This document shows positions 10,640-21,157 of a stretch of 64,000 bases of DNA, one piece after another. The stretch is from JALYGJ01 sp963781705. Its GTDB lineage: Bacteria > Chloroflexota > Limnocylindria > Limnocylindrales > CSP1-4. The notes beneath the pieces are model-generated. The model made no database searches. It was not told the DNA's origin and saw only the letters and a program-made list of their open reading frames with translations. Where the stretch lies: positions 806,001 to 870,000 of the forward strand of contig CAWAGP010000010.1 of NCBI GenBank assembly GCA_963781705.1, written 5' to 3'. Position 1 is the stretch's first letter; every line of letters starts with the position of its first letter. Both the position numbers and the translations under genes were made by a program.

Positions 10640-11989
10640 GTGACTTACAGTCCGAACACCGACGCCGATCGCCGGCACATGCTCGCGGCGCTCGGCGTCG
10701 AGTCGATCGACGCGCTCTTCGCCGACATCCCAGCCGGCGTTCGCGCGCACGGGCTGAACCTGCCGCCGGCGCTCGACGAGCTGTCGCTGGCGCGCCGCAT
10801 CGAAACTCTCGCCGGCCGCAACCGCATCGACGTGGCCAGCTTCCTGGGCGCCGGCGCCTATCGCCACCACATTCCCCCGACCGTCGACCAGATCCTGAGC
10901 CGCGGCGAGTTCTATACCGCCTATACGCCCTACCAGCCCGAGATCAGCCAGGGCACGCTGCAGACGATCTATGAGTACCAGTCGCTCATCGCTCAGCTGA
11001 CCGGCCTGGACATCGTGTCCGCGTCGCACTATGACGGTGCGGCGGCCACGGCCGAGGCGGGGCTGATGACCGTGCGCGCGACCCATCGCGAACGCGTGCT
11101 CGTGAGCCGCGCCATCCATCGCCACTTCCTCGACACGACGCGCACCTACTTCGAGGGCGGCCGGCTGGCGATCGACGAGCTGCCCACGCTGGCGGACGGT
11201 ACGACCGACCTCGCCGCCCTTGAGCGCGAGCTGGCCGACCCGGACCGGCCGGTGGCGGGCGTGCTGATCGGGCAGCCCAACGCCTTCGGCGTGCTCGAGC
11301 CGATGGGCGAGGCAAGCCGCCTGGCGCATGCTGCGGGGGCGCTGTTCGTGGCGGTGGTCGAGCCGGTTTCGCTGGCCGTGCTCGCGCCGCCGGCCGAGTA
11401 CGGCGCCGACATCGCCGTCGGCGAGGGCCAGCCGCTGGGCATACCGCTGCAGTACGGCGGGCCGTACCTGGGCCTGCTGGCCGCCCGGTCGGAACTCGTG
11501 CGCCAGGTGCCCGGGCGGCTGGTGGGCCGAACGACTGACATTGACGGGAAGCGTGGGTTCGTCATGACGCTGCGTGCTCGCGAGCAGGACATCAGGCGCG
11601 ACAAGGCCGCGAGCAACATCTGTACCAACCAGGCCCTGTGCGCGCTGGCGGCGACCGTCTACCTGGCCACGCTGGGGCCGGACGGCCTGCGCGACGTGGC
11701 CGCCCTGGGCGCAGCGCGCGCCAGCGAGCTCGAACTGGCACTCAGCGAGGCGGGTGCTGCGCGCGTCCACGACGGCCCGTACCTGAACGAGTTCGCCGTG
11801 CACGTACCCGACGCTCTGCAGGTCCACGGGCGTCTGTTGGCGCGCGGCATCCTGGCCGGCCTGCCGCTGGCCGAGTGGTATCCCGACGACCCCGCCCTGC
11901 GCGACGCGCTGCTGGTGTGCGCCACGGAGGTCACCACTACGGACGAGATCGAGCGCTTCGCGAGCGCGCTGCGCGAGATCCTGGCATGA
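10640..11989 (+). CDS. gcvPA: Glycine dehydrogenase (decarboxylating) subunit 1
   Basis: This is the N-terminal half of P protein, encoded as a separate 449-residue subunit that pairs with subunit 2 to decarboxylate glycine with PLP. Typical segments are FLGAGAYRHHIPPTVDQI, GEFYTAYTPYQPEISQGTLQ, the helix that follows, and ALFVAVVEPVSLAVLAPP. GKRGFVMTLRAREQDIRRDKAASNICTNQ, in the C-terminal third, is strongly conserved in the family. Residues of this subunit line the substrate pocket, but the PLP lysine is on subunit 2. The GTG at 10640 gives the family's N terminus (YSPNTDADRRHML). The stop overlaps the next start as ATGA. Split P protein is common in Gram-positive and Chloroflexota-like bacteria, unlike the single long proteobacterial GcvP. 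Confidence 0.95.
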   Translation: MTYSPNTDADRRHMLAALGVESIDALFADIPAGVRAHGLNLPPALDELSLARRIETLAGRNRIDVASFLGAGAYRHHIPPTVDQILSRGEFYTAYTPYQPEISQGTLQTIYEYQSLIAQLTGLDIVSASHYDGAAATAEAGLMTVRATHRERVLVSRAIHRHFLDTTRTYFEGGRLAIDELPTLADGTTDLAALERELADPDRPVAGVLIGQPNAFGVLEPMGEASRLAHAAGALFVAVVEPVSLAVLAPPAEYGADIAVGEGQPLGIPLQYGGPYLGLLAARSELVRQVPGRLVGRTTDIDGKRGFVMTLRAREQDIRRDKAASNICTNQALCALAATVYLATLGPDGLRDVAALGAARASELELALSEAGAARVHDGPYLNEFAVHVPDALQVHGRLLARGILAGLPLAEWYPDDPALRDALLVCATEVTTTDEIERFASALREILA

Positions 11990-13590
11990 CGGTCCTCGGC
12001 GCCGCGGAGGCCGGACGGCCGGCGATCGCGCGGGCGCATGGCGACCAAACGACCGGCCAGGGCGCCCGGCATGCCGTGGGCACGACACTGCAGCCGACGC
12101 TCGATGAGTTGTCGCGCCCCGGCCGCGGCAGCGCCAAGGTGCCGCATCCGCCGGCCGATGCACTCGACCGGCTGCCCGCGGCCGTCCGGCGCGGCGCGCC
12201 GCTGGCGCTGCCGGAGCTGGCCGAGCCCGAGGTGATCCGCCACTTCGTCAACCTGTCACAGCTCAACTATTCAGTCGACAACGGCTTCTACCCGCTCGGC
12301 TCGTGCACGATGAAGTACAACCCCAAGATCAACGAATGGGCGGCGCGCTTGCCCGGCTTTGCGGCGCTGCACCCGTCGGCGCCCGACGAACTCGCGCAGG
12401 GCACGCTCGAATTGCTGTGGGAACTGGAGCACTGGCTGCTGGAGATCAGCGGCATGTCGGCCGCGACGCTCCAGCCGGCCGCCGGTGCGCAGGGCGAGCT
12501 GACCGGCATCCTGATGATCCGCGCCTACCACCTGTCGGGTGACGACACCGAGCGCACTGAGGTGATCGTGCCCGACTCGTCGCACGGCACCAACCCGGCG
12601 ACAGCGTCGATGGCCGGCTTCCGCACGGTCACCGTCGCGTCCAACGCCGCCGGGCAGATCGACCTCGACGCGCTGCGTGCCGCGTTGGGGCCGCGTACTG
12701 CGGCGGTGATGCTGACCAATCCGTCGACGCTGGGGTTGTTCGAGACCCAGATCGGCGAAGTGCTCGAGGCCGTTCATGGGTGCGGCGCGCTGGCGTACAT
12801 GGACGGCGCCAACATGAACGCCATCCTGGGCAAGTTCCGGCCGGGCGCGGCGGGCTTCGACGTGATGCATTTCAACACCCACAAGACCTTCAGCACGCCA
12901 CACGGCGGCGGTGGGCCCGGCGCCGGGCCGGTGGCGGTGAACGAGAAGCTGGCGCCATTCCTGCCGTGGCCGCGCGTCGTTCGCGAGGCCGAGCGGGCGA
13001 GCGGCGACGCCGTGTTCCGCCTCGAACGACGCGGTGAACGGCCGCAATCGATCGGCAAGGTGCGTTCCTACCTCGGCAGCGTGGGTGTGCTCGTGCGGGC
13101 CTACGCCTACCTGCTTGCCCATGGCGGGGAGGGACTAGCACAGGTCAGCGAGGACGCCGTGCTGGGCGCGAACTACCTGCGCCAGCGCGTGGCCCAGGCG
13201 TACGAGATCCCATTCGCCCAAACGTGCAAGCACGAGTTCGTCGCCAGCGCGCGGAAGATCAAGGCGGCAACGGGCGTGCGCACCCTCGACATCGCCAAGC
13301 GCCTGATCGACTACGGCTTCCACCCACCCACGATCTACTTCCCGCTGACGGTCGAGGAGGACATGCTCATCGAGCCGACCGAGACCGAATCGGTCGAGAC
13401 TCTCGACGCCTTTGCCGATGCGCTGATCGCCGTCGCCGAGGAGGCACGGCGCGATCCGGAGTTGCTGCATGACGCTCCGCACGACACGCCGGTGCGCCGA
13501 CTCGACGAGGCGACCGCAGCCCGCCAGCCAGACCTGCACTGGCGGCCGATGGCCGGCGAACGGACCACTGCCCGCAGTGCGCCGCGCTAA
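11986..13590 (+). CDS. gcvPB: Glycine dehydrogenase (decarboxylating) subunit 2
   Basis: This is the PLP-binding half of glycine decarboxylase, 534 residues. The Schiff-base lysine is Lys300 in NTHKTFSTPHGGGGPGAGP. Other conserved blocks are NYSVDNGFYPLGSCTMKYNP near residue 95, LQPAAGAQGELTG, and DSSHGTNPATASMAG. IYFPLTVEEDMLIEPTETES near the C terminus is also standard. The ATG at 11986 overlaps the gcvPA stop by four bases, giving coupled synthesis of the two subunits. The C-terminal tail after HDAPHDTPVRRLDE is slightly extended compared with the family, which usually ends soon after this point. No terminator is evident before the next gene. Confidence 0.95.
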   Translation: MTVLGAAEAGRPAIARAHGDQTTGQGARHAVGTTLQPTLDELSRPGRGSAKVPHPPADALDRLPAAVRRGAPLALPELAEPEVIRHFVNLSQLNYSVDNGFYPLGSCTMKYNPKINEWAARLPGFAALHPSAPDELAQGTLELLWELEHWLLEISGMSAATLQPAAGAQGELTGILMIRAYHLSGDDTERTEVIVPDSSHGTNPATASMAGFRTVTVASNAAGQIDLDALRAALGPRTAAVMLTNPSTLGLFETQIGEVLEAVHGCGALAYMDGANMNAILGKFRPGAAGFDVMHFNTHKTFSTPHGGGGPGAGPVAVNEKLAPFLPWPRVVREAERASGDAVFRLERRGERPQSIGKVRSYLGSVGVLVRAYAYLLAHGGEGLAQVSEDAVLGANYLRQRVAQAYEIPFAQTCKHEFVASARKIKAATGVRTLDIAKRLIDYGFHPPTIYFPLTVEEDMLIEPTETESVETLDAFADALIAVAEEARRDPELLHDAPHDTPVRRLDEATAARQPDLHWRPMAGERTTARSAPR

Positions 13591-13689
13591 GAATGCGCAA
13601 CCGCATGCACAACCTGGTTCCAGCGAAGGTAGACTCCGCACGCTTTTCGGCTCACCCCGAGGCCGAATTCAGGTGGTAACCTCCGACTA

Positions 13690-14688
13690 ATGGTTGCAGT
13701 TCGCGACGCCGCCACTAAGGCGGGTGGGACCGACGAGGCAAGCGACGCCGTCCAGGGGACGGCTGGTCGCAGCCTGCGGCAGATCGTCTGGTCGCGCCTG
13801 CGCCGCGACAGAGTCGCCACTATCTGCCTGGCGATCTTGGTCTTCATGTACCTCGCCGCCATATTCGGGCCGTTCGTGGCGCCACTGTTCGGATTCGATC
13901 CCTACACGTTCGACCGGGCCGCCGTCAGCGGCGTTGCGGGCGCGCCGACGCTTCCGTTCGGTGGCATCAGCCTCCAGCATCCGCTCGGCGTCGAGTGGGG
14001 CACCGGCCGCGACATCTTCTCGCAACTGCTGTGGGGCCTGCGCATCTCGCTGATCGTCGCGACCACAGCGACAGTGCTCGTCGTCACCGCCGGCACCGTC
14101 ATCGGCATCGTCGCCGGCTACACGGGCGGCTGGACCGACATGCTCATCGGCCGCTTCATGGACCTGGTACTGGCCTTCCCGTTCCTGCTCATCGTGCTCG
14201 CGCTGTCCGGTGTCATGACCCAGCGGCTGACCGAGATCGGCGTGCCGGCGGGCAATCCGTCGCGCATCCTTTATTTGATCCTCGTCATCAGTGCCTTCGG
14301 CTGGCCGTACCTCGCCCGTATCGTGCGCGGTCAGGTGCTCAGCCTGCGCGAGCGCGAGTTCGTCGAGGCCGCCATCGCCATGGGTGCCAGTCGCCGGCGC
14401 ATTCTCTTCACCGAGATCCTGCCCAACCTGTGGGCACCCATTCTCGTGTACGCGACGCTGACGCTGCCCGCCTATATCGGTCTCGAGGCCGCGCTCTCGT
14501 ACCTGGGTGTGGGCATCATCCCGCCGGACATGACCTTCGGCGCGATGCTCGCCAATTCGGTCCGCTACTTCCAGGTCGTGCCTACTTACCTGTTCATCCC
14601 CGGCACCACGCTGGTGGTCATCGTGGTCGCGTTCAACCTGCTCGGTGACGCGTTCCGCGACGCACTGGATCCGCACGGGGTTCACTGA
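13690..14688 (+). CDS. Oligopeptide ABC transporter permease, DppC/OppC type
   Basis: This inner-membrane permease subunit (332 residues) belongs to a peptide/nickel-type ABC importer. A cytoplasmic N-terminal stretch precedes the first membrane helix (about residues 49-70). The OppC-type periplasmic loop contains HPLGVEWGTGRDIFSQLLWG, and the EAA loop that docks on the ATPases reads EFVEAAIAMGASRRRILFTEILPN. The C terminus NLLGDAFRDALDP is the family end. The ATG at 13690 follows GGTGG about 14 bases upstream. It sits before its binding protein and DppB, an unusual order; in most operons permease C follows permease B. About 99 bases separate it from gcvPB. Confidence 0.93.
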   Translation: MVAVRDAATKAGGTDEASDAVQGTAGRSLRQIVWSRLRRDRVATICLAILVFMYLAAIFGPFVAPLFGFDPYTFDRAAVSGVAGAPTLPFGGISLQHPLGVEWGTGRDIFSQLLWGLRISLIVATTATVLVVTAGTVIGIVAGYTGGWTDMLIGRFMDLVLAFPFLLIVLALSGVMTQRLTEIGVPAGNPSRILYLILVISAFGWPYLARIVRGQVLSLREREFVEAAIAMGASRRRILFTEILPNLWAPILVYATLTLPAYIGLEAALSYLGVGIIPPDMTFGAMLANSVRYFQVVPTYLFIPGTTLVVIVVAFNLLGDAFRDALDPHGVH

Positions 14689-14734
14689 GCACTCGCCGCG
14701 GTGTGCCCAAGTGCGCGCTCGATGCGCGCTTGTG

Positions 14735-14740
14735 TATGAT
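14735..14740 (+). promoter_or_regulatory. Candidate -10 box before the binding-protein gene
   Basis: TATGAT matches the -10 consensus at five of six positions and lies 58 bases before the substrate-binding protein start. No good -35 is visible, so this internal promoter is tentative. It would help explain extra expression of the binding protein relative to the permeases. Confidence 0.3.
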
Positions 14741-14797
14741 CAGGCGGCAATTTGGGCTGGGGGCTTCCCGGCACAAGTCGTTGGAGGAGGACACAGA

Positions 14798-16732
14798 ATG
14801 GTGAGATTCCAGGGACGGTCAAAGCGTGCCCTGGCGTTGAGCGTAACCGCGTTGCTGATTTTGTCGGCCTGTAGTGGTACCACGACGACTCCGTCGCCGT
14901 CCACGTCGCCGACCAGCCCGCCGGCTACTACAACGCCGACCACGCCACCGACCACCCCGCCGAGCAGCACGACGCCGACGACGGCGCCGACAGAGGCACC
15001 GACGCCCACAGTGGCGCCGACACCGACGCCCGAGCCGACAATCCCGACAGGCGGCACGCTCTACCTGTTGATGTCGACCACGGCGGCCAACGGTGGCGTC
15101 AGCTTCCAGGACATGGATCCGGAGCGCATCTACACGGGCGAGGACCTCGCCTTCTTCGGCGCGACGATGATCCGTTCACTGACGGCCTTCAAGTACTCGA
15201 CCGACCCGGTTGAGGCCAACACGCTGGTGCCCGACGCGGCGACCGATACCGGTACGCCCAACGCCGATGGCACGCAGTGGCAGTTCACGATCCGCGACGG
15301 CATGAAGTGGCAGGACGGCACGCCCGTCACCTGCGAAGACTTCAAGTACGGCGTGTCGCGCGACTTCCAGCAGGACGTGCTGGTCAACGGCCCGACCTAC
15401 GCCGTCCAGTACCTGGACATCCCGACCGATCCGGACACCGGCGGCTCGATGTACCCAGGCCCGTACACGGCCACGCCCGACCAGCAGGCGATGTTCGACA
15501 GCGCCGTCAGCTGCGATGGCAGCACCATCACGTTCAAGCTCAACCACGCAGTGCCGGACTTCAACTACACCATGACGCTCGGCCTGGGCGCCGTGCCGAA
15601 CCCGGTTGACCATCCCTCGGGTAGTGCGTGCTTCGACAGCGGCGAGAACTACGACACCGCTCCGTGCTCGGACGGCCCGTACATGATCCAGAGCTTCACC
15701 TCGGGCGTAGGCGGCAGCATGGTGCTGGTCCGCAATCCCAACTGGGATCGCTCGACCGACGACTATCGCGGCGCCTATCCCGACAAGTGGGAAGTGGACT
15801 TCGCGATCGATCCCAAGATCCTCGACCAGCGGCTGATCCAGCCCACCGGCAACGACGCGTTCGCACTTCAGTACGGCGCCATCCAGCCGGAGAACCTGGC
15901 AAGCCTGTTCAGTGATCCGCACACCGCGCTTCCGGCATTCGCCGGCCGCGCGTTCAGCGACTACGACCCGTACTCGCGGTACTACTGGATCCGGACCGAC
16001 CAGGTCACGAATCCGCTGATCCGCCTGGCGATGGGCGTGGCCCTCAACCGCGACGCGATCCGCACCATTGGTGGCGGTGAGTTCGTGGGCGACTTCGCTG
16101 ACGGTGTCGTCAAGCCGAACATCGGCATGGACTACGCACCAACCGACCTGTGGACCGCCGCAGGCCCGTACGGTGAGGATGTCCCGGCCACGGGTGACCC
16201 GGCCAAGGCCATGGATCTCATCGCGCAGTCAGGCGAAGCTGCGCCGACGCTGACCTGGGACTACGTGCCCGGGCCGGTTGCCGACCAGATCGCCGCCAGC
16301 GTCCAGAACGACCTTCAGGCCGTTGGCTTCACCATCAACCTGAACCCGATTTCAGAGCACTACTATTCGGTAGTCCTGAACCCGGATACTCAGGACCAGT
16401 TCGGTGGTGCCGGCTGGGGTCCTGACTGGCCGAACGCTTCGACCGTCATCCCGCCGCTGTTCACCGATATCGCCGGCTTCAACCTGTCGCGCGTCAACTC
16501 GGACAACAATCCTGACTTCATCAACGGAGTCAACGATGCCCTGACGACGCTCGATCGCAGCGCGCAGGCCACCAAGTGGCAGGCGCTCAACAAGATGGCC
16601 TCAGACCAGATGTTCGTCATCCCGACGTTCTTCGGCCTGACCCAGACCATCGCCGGCCCGAGCGTGGGCAACCTGTATCGCTGGGCGCCGTACGGTTCTT
16701 GGCCGTATGCGCAGCTGTACGTCCAGCAGTAA
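14798..16732 (+). CDS. Peptide ABC transporter substrate-binding lipoprotein (SBP_bac_5)
   Basis: This is a 644-residue extracellular solute-binding lipoprotein of the OppA/DppA type. The signal peptide ends in a lipobox LSAC with Cys25 as the lipidated residue. A Thr/Pro/Ser-rich tether covers residues about 26-85. The binding fold then follows in the normal order. It begins at GGTLYLLMST, continues through WQFTIRDGMKWQDGTPVTCEDFKYGV (the family signature region), the hinge and domain II, and ends in a Tyr/Trp-rich C terminus. RLAMGVALNRDAIRTI and DPAKAMDLIAQSG are typical SBP_bac_5 helices. GGAGGAGG at 14783-14790 is a strong ribosome binding site. A 16-bp hairpin follows the stop. The ligand is probably oligopeptide, but this cannot be read from sequence. 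Confidence 0.92.
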   Translation: MVRFQGRSKRALALSVTALLILSACSGTTTTPSPSTSPTSPPATTTPTTPPTTPPSSTTPTTAPTEAPTPTVAPTPTPEPTIPTGGTLYLLMSTTAANGGVSFQDMDPERIYTGEDLAFFGATMIRSLTAFKYSTDPVEANTLVPDAATDTGTPNADGTQWQFTIRDGMKWQDGTPVTCEDFKYGVSRDFQQDVLVNGPTYAVQYLDIPTDPDTGGSMYPGPYTATPDQQAMFDSAVSCDGSTITFKLNHAVPDFNYTMTLGLGAVPNPVDHPSGSACFDSGENYDTAPCSDGPYMIQSFTSGVGGSMVLVRNPNWDRSTDDYRGAYPDKWEVDFAIDPKILDQRLIQPTGNDAFALQYGAIQPENLASLFSDPHTALPAFAGRAFSDYDPYSRYYWIRTDQVTNPLIRLAMGVALNRDAIRTIGGGEFVGDFADGVVKPNIGMDYAPTDLWTAAGPYGEDVPATGDPAKAMDLIAQSGEAAPTLTWDYVPGPVADQIAASVQNDLQAVGFTINLNPISEHYYSVVLNPDTQDQFGGAGWGPDWPNASTVIPPLFTDIAGFNLSRVNSDNNPDFINGVNDALTTLDRSAQATKWQALNKMASDQMFVIPTFFGLTQTIAGPSVGNLYRWAPYGSWPYAQLYVQQ

Positions 16733-16762
16733 GGTCTCCTCTAGGTAGGAACCGAAACCCCA

Positions 16763-16797
16763 GCACCGGGGGAGCGGCGCGGCCGCTCCCCCGGTGC
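16763..16797 (+). terminator. 16-bp perfect hairpin between binding-protein and permease genes
   Basis: GCACCGGGGGAGCGGC (16763-16778) pairs perfectly with 16782-16797 around a three-base loop GCG. No T tract follows (GTTAACT). It lies 30 bases after the binding-protein stop and 34 before the permease start. I read it as a transcript-stabilising or attenuating hairpin that raises the binding protein over the permeases, as known for other ABC operons. Confidence 0.75.
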
Positions 16798-16831
16798 GTT
16801 AACTAGGGCGACTTCAGGAGGGTAGGACCGG

Positions 16832-17825
16832 ATGTACGGTTACATCGTCAGGCGAGTCCTGGGGATGATCGTGCTGCTGTTCCTGGTGTCGATAGCAGTC
16901 TTCGTCCTGTTCAACCTGCTGCCGTTCGACCCGGCGACGCTGACCTGCGGCAAGTCCTGCACGCCGGTGAACATCGCGCTGAACCGACACCGCCTCGGTT
17001 ACGACCTGCCGCTGATCCAGCAGTACCTGAACTTCGTCACCGGGATATTCACGGGCCGGACCTTCTCGGCCGACTCTCCTCAGCCGATCATCTGCGCTGC
17101 CCCGTGCCTGGGTTATTCGTTCTTCCGGCACGAAGAGGTGCTGGCGATGATCGCGCGCGCCCTGCCGGTAACCTTCTGGCTGGCCCTGGGTGGATTCATC
17201 GTGTGGATCGTCAGCGGCGTTATCGGCGGTATCTACGCGGCGCTGCGGCGCGGACGCTGGCAGGACAAGACCATCATGGGCATCGCCCTGGTCGGCTACT
17301 CACTGCCCTCGTTCTTCATCGGCCTCGTGCTGATCTTTCTCGTGATCCTGTCGTGGGGCTGGCTGCCGTTCCCGAAGTTCGTCCCACCTGAGCAAGACCC
17401 GGTGCGCTTCGTCCAGACGATGATCCTGCCGTGGATCGTCATCGCCACCCTGAACGCGGCCTTCTACCTGCGCCTGACGCGCAACCAGGTTCTCGAGACA
17501 CTCAGCGAGGACTTCGTTCGCACCGCTCGCGCGAAGGGGTCTGCCTGAACGCGTGGTGGTCGTCAAGCATGCCCTGCGAGCCGGGCTGACACCCATCGTC
17601 ACCGCAGCCGGCCTCGACCTGGCCTACCTGCTCGGCGGCGCGATCATTACCGAGACCATCTTCAGCCTGCCGGGCATGGGCCAATTGGCTGTCAGCTCGG
17701 TGATCCAGTCGGACCTGCCGCTGATCACCGGAATCACGCTGGTGACCGCGACATTCATCATCGTCGCCAACCTGGTGGTCGACCTGCTCTATGCTGTTCT
17801 CGATCCTAGGGTCCGGGTGGGTTGA
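16832..17825 (+). CDS. Oligopeptide ABC transporter permease, DppB/OppB type, frameshifted
   Basis: This is the second permease subunit of the first peptide transporter, about 330 residues when both frames are joined. The N terminus MYGYIVRRVLGMIVLLFLVS is the standard DppB opening. The EAA loop begins EDFVRTARAKG and must continue as LPERVVVVKHALR, but the first frame stops at TGA (17546-17548) just after ARAKGSA. The second part (TAAGLDLAYLLGGAIITETIFSLPGMGQL to DPRVRVG) is in the next frame. The slip lies at GGGGT 17536-17540; removing one base restores the family sequence. The break falls inside the most conserved motif with both sides intact, so I treat it as a probable sequence error. 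Confidence 0.88.
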
Positions 17826-18909
17826 TGGGAGCCGCCATACCAACCGCCTCTGAAGGCACGATAGCGATGGTTGATCCGGGTGATCGGCCATTCCTGACCG
17901 TCGACAACCTGGTCGTGCAGTTCCCGACCGAGGATGGCCTCGTGCAGGCCGTCGATGGTGTCTCCTTCTCGCTCGAGAAGGGCAAGACACTGGCAATCGT
18001 CGGGGAGTCCGGTTCGGGCAAGAGCGTGACGGCACAGGCGATCATGGGCCTGATCGACCGTCGGACTGCCAAGGTCTCCGGCGAGATCTGGCTGGGCGGT
18101 GACGAGCTGCTCGGCATGCGATCCAATCAGGTGCAGGCGCTGCGCGGATCCCGGATGGCGATGATCTTCCAGGACCCACTGTCCAGCCTGCACCCGTTCT
18201 ATCGGATCGGCGACCAGATCATCGAGGCGATCAAGGCACATCGCAACGTCTCCAAGGCCGACGCCCGTCGCGAGACCATCCAGATGCTCAAGCGCGTGGG
18301 TATCCCGGCGGTCGAGCGCCGTGTGGACGCCTTCCCGCACCAGATGTCAGGCGGCATGCGCCAGCGCGTCATGATCGCCATGGCGCTGATCAACTCGCCC
18401 GCGCTGCTGATCGCCGACGAGCCGACCACCGCGCTCGACGTAACCGTCCAGGCGCAGATCATGGAGTTGATCAGCGACCTGCAGGCGGAATACGGCACGA
18501 CCGTCATCGTCATTACGCACGATCTCGGCATCGTGGCCGACGTGGCCGACGAGGTCGCCGTCATGTACGGGGGGCGCGTCGTCGAGTTGGCACCGACGCA
18601 GGTGCTCTATGAGCGGCCCGAGATGCCCTATACGCTGGGCCTGCTGTCGTCGATCCCGCGCATGGACAAAGAGGCCGGCGAGCGCCTCGAGCCCATTCCC
18701 GGCAACCCGCCGTCGCCCATCAACCTGCCCAAGGGCTGCGTCTTTGAGCCCCGCTGTCGTTATTCGAACCTGACCCATGGGCTGTCCGAGTCGGTGCGAC
18801 CGCAACTGGTCGAATCCTCGCCCGGTCACATGGTGCGCTGCCACCTGCCGCCGGAGGAACGGCGGCGTATCGCCAAAGAGGTGCTCAGCACCTTCTCCGG
18901 AGACGGGTC

Positions 18910-18913
<4 letters not shown>
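17825..18913 (+). CDS. Oligopeptide ABC transporter ATP-binding protein, DppD type
   Basis: This is a cytoplasmic ATPase subunit, 362 residues. Walker A GESGSGKS is at 60-67. The Q-loop is in MIFQDPLSSLHP, the ABC signature in MSGGMRQRV, Walker B in LLIADEPTTALD, and the H-loop His in VITHDLG. The C-terminal oligopeptide-transporter domain (PPSPINLPKGCVFEPRC, with paired cysteines) is present; in this family its Cys residues can bind an Fe-S cluster. ATG 17825 overlaps the permease TGA; a TTG one codon earlier and ATG 17867 are alternatives. The stop overlaps the next gene's TTG start. Confidence 0.93.
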
Positions 18914-20025
<1,112 letters not shown>

Positions 20026-20050
20026 GCCCTCGCCCCCGTCCGGCCGTCGG

Positions 20051-21157
20051 TCAGGACACGCTCTGGTCCGTTCCCGACTCTTCCTGGCGAGCGGCCGATT
20101 CGAGCAGGTGCGTGCTCTTGTCCGAGTAGTGGCACGCGGCATCGTGGTCGGCACCACCGACCGGCTGTAGTACCGGATCAATGCTGCGGCAGTCGGCCGG
20201 CTCACCCAGTTGGTCGTACAGCCAACAACGCGGATGGAAGCGGCAGCCGGCAGGGACGTTGATCGGGCTGGGTACGTCGCCGCGCAGGATGACCCGCTTG
20301 CGGCGCGCGGTCGGGTCGGGCAGCGGGATGGCTGACATGAGCGCCTGGGTGTATGGATGGCGCGGATCGCGGTAGGTCGTCTCGCGGTTGGCCCGCTCGA
20401 CGATCCGGCCCAGGTACATGACCTCGACCCGGTCGCTGATGTGCTCGACGACGGCCATGTTGTGGGCGATGAACAGGAGCGTCAGGCCGAGCTCGCGTTG
20501 AAGCTCCTTGAGCAGGTTGAGGACCTGCGCCTGGATCGATACGTCGAGCGCGCTGACCGGTTCGTCACAGACGACCAGGTCCGGTTCGAGGATCAGCGCG
20601 CGGGCTATGCCGATGCGCTGGCGCTGCCCGCCGCTGAACTCGTGCGGATATCGCCGCGCCTGGTAGGAGGCAAGGCCGACGAGATCCATCATCCGCTGGA
20701 CCCGTGCACGGCGCTCGCTCGGGCTGCCGACACGGTGGATACGCAGACCGTCGCCGATGCTGGCGCCGATCGGGGCGCGCGGGTCCAGCGACGCGTACGG
20801 GTCCTGGAAGATGATCTGCATGCGGCGTCGGAACGGCTTGAGACGGGGCCCGCGCAGCTGGCTGATGTCGACGCCATCGAACACGATGGATCCGGCCGTC
20901 GGATCGAGCAGGCGCAGGATCAGCCGCCCAATGGTTGTCTTTCCGCAGCCCGATTCGCCAACCAGGCCGACAGTCTCGCCACGGCCGATATCGAGATCGA
21001 CGCCATCAACTGCCTTGACCTCGGCGACGGTCCGCTGGAGGATGCCGCCGTGCACCGGGAAGCGCTTGTAGAGGCCGCGTACCTCGACCAGTGGACGATC
21101 CTCGACGGGCCGGGCATCGAGCGGCCGCACATGACCCTCGAACGAGCTGACAGTCAT
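20051..21157 (-). CDS. Oligopeptide ABC transporter ATP-binding protein, DppF type (second system)
   Basis: This is the last gene of the second peptide transporter, 368 residues. It has Walker A GESGCGKT, IIFQDPYASLDPR, EFSGGQRQRIGIARA, DLVVCDEPVSALDVS and FIAHNMAVVEHI (Asn in place of the usual Asp after the H-loop His). PSPINVPAGCRFHPRCW marks the oligopeptide C-terminal domain. The ATG at 21157 overlaps the DppD stop as ATGA; an upstream start would add 22 non-conserved residues. It is similar to the plus-strand DppF at 18910-20025, so the two operons are paralogous at least in their ATPases. Confidence 0.93.
   Translation of the reverse strand: MTVSSFEGHVRPLDARPVEDRPLVEVRGLYKRFPVHGGILQRTVAEVKAVDGVDLDIGRGETVGLVGESGCGKTTIGRLILRLLDPTAGSIVFDGVDISQLRGPRLKPFRRRMQIIFQDPYASLDPRAPIGASIGDGLRIHRVGSPSERRARVQRMMDLVGLASYQARRYPHEFSGGQRQRIGIARALILEPDLVVCDEPVSALDVSIQAQVLNLLKELQRELGLTLLFIAHNMAVVEHISDRVEVMYLGRIVERANRETTYRDPRHPYTQALMSAIPLPDPTARRKRVILRGDVPSPINVPAGCRFHPRCWLYDQLGEPADCRSIDPVLQPVGGADHDAACHYSDKSTHLLESAARQEESGTDQSVS

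Noticed and set aside
15176..15922. Minus-strand frame inside the first binding-protein gene
   Set aside because: Antisense shadow without conserved residues.
16763..16797. Full Rho-independent terminator after the first binding-protein gene
   Set aside because: The stem is strong but no T tract follows, and the remaining operon genes lie downstream, so read-through must occur.
17553..17825. Independent 90-residue membrane protein
   Set aside because: It is the C-terminal third of the frameshifted DppB permease.
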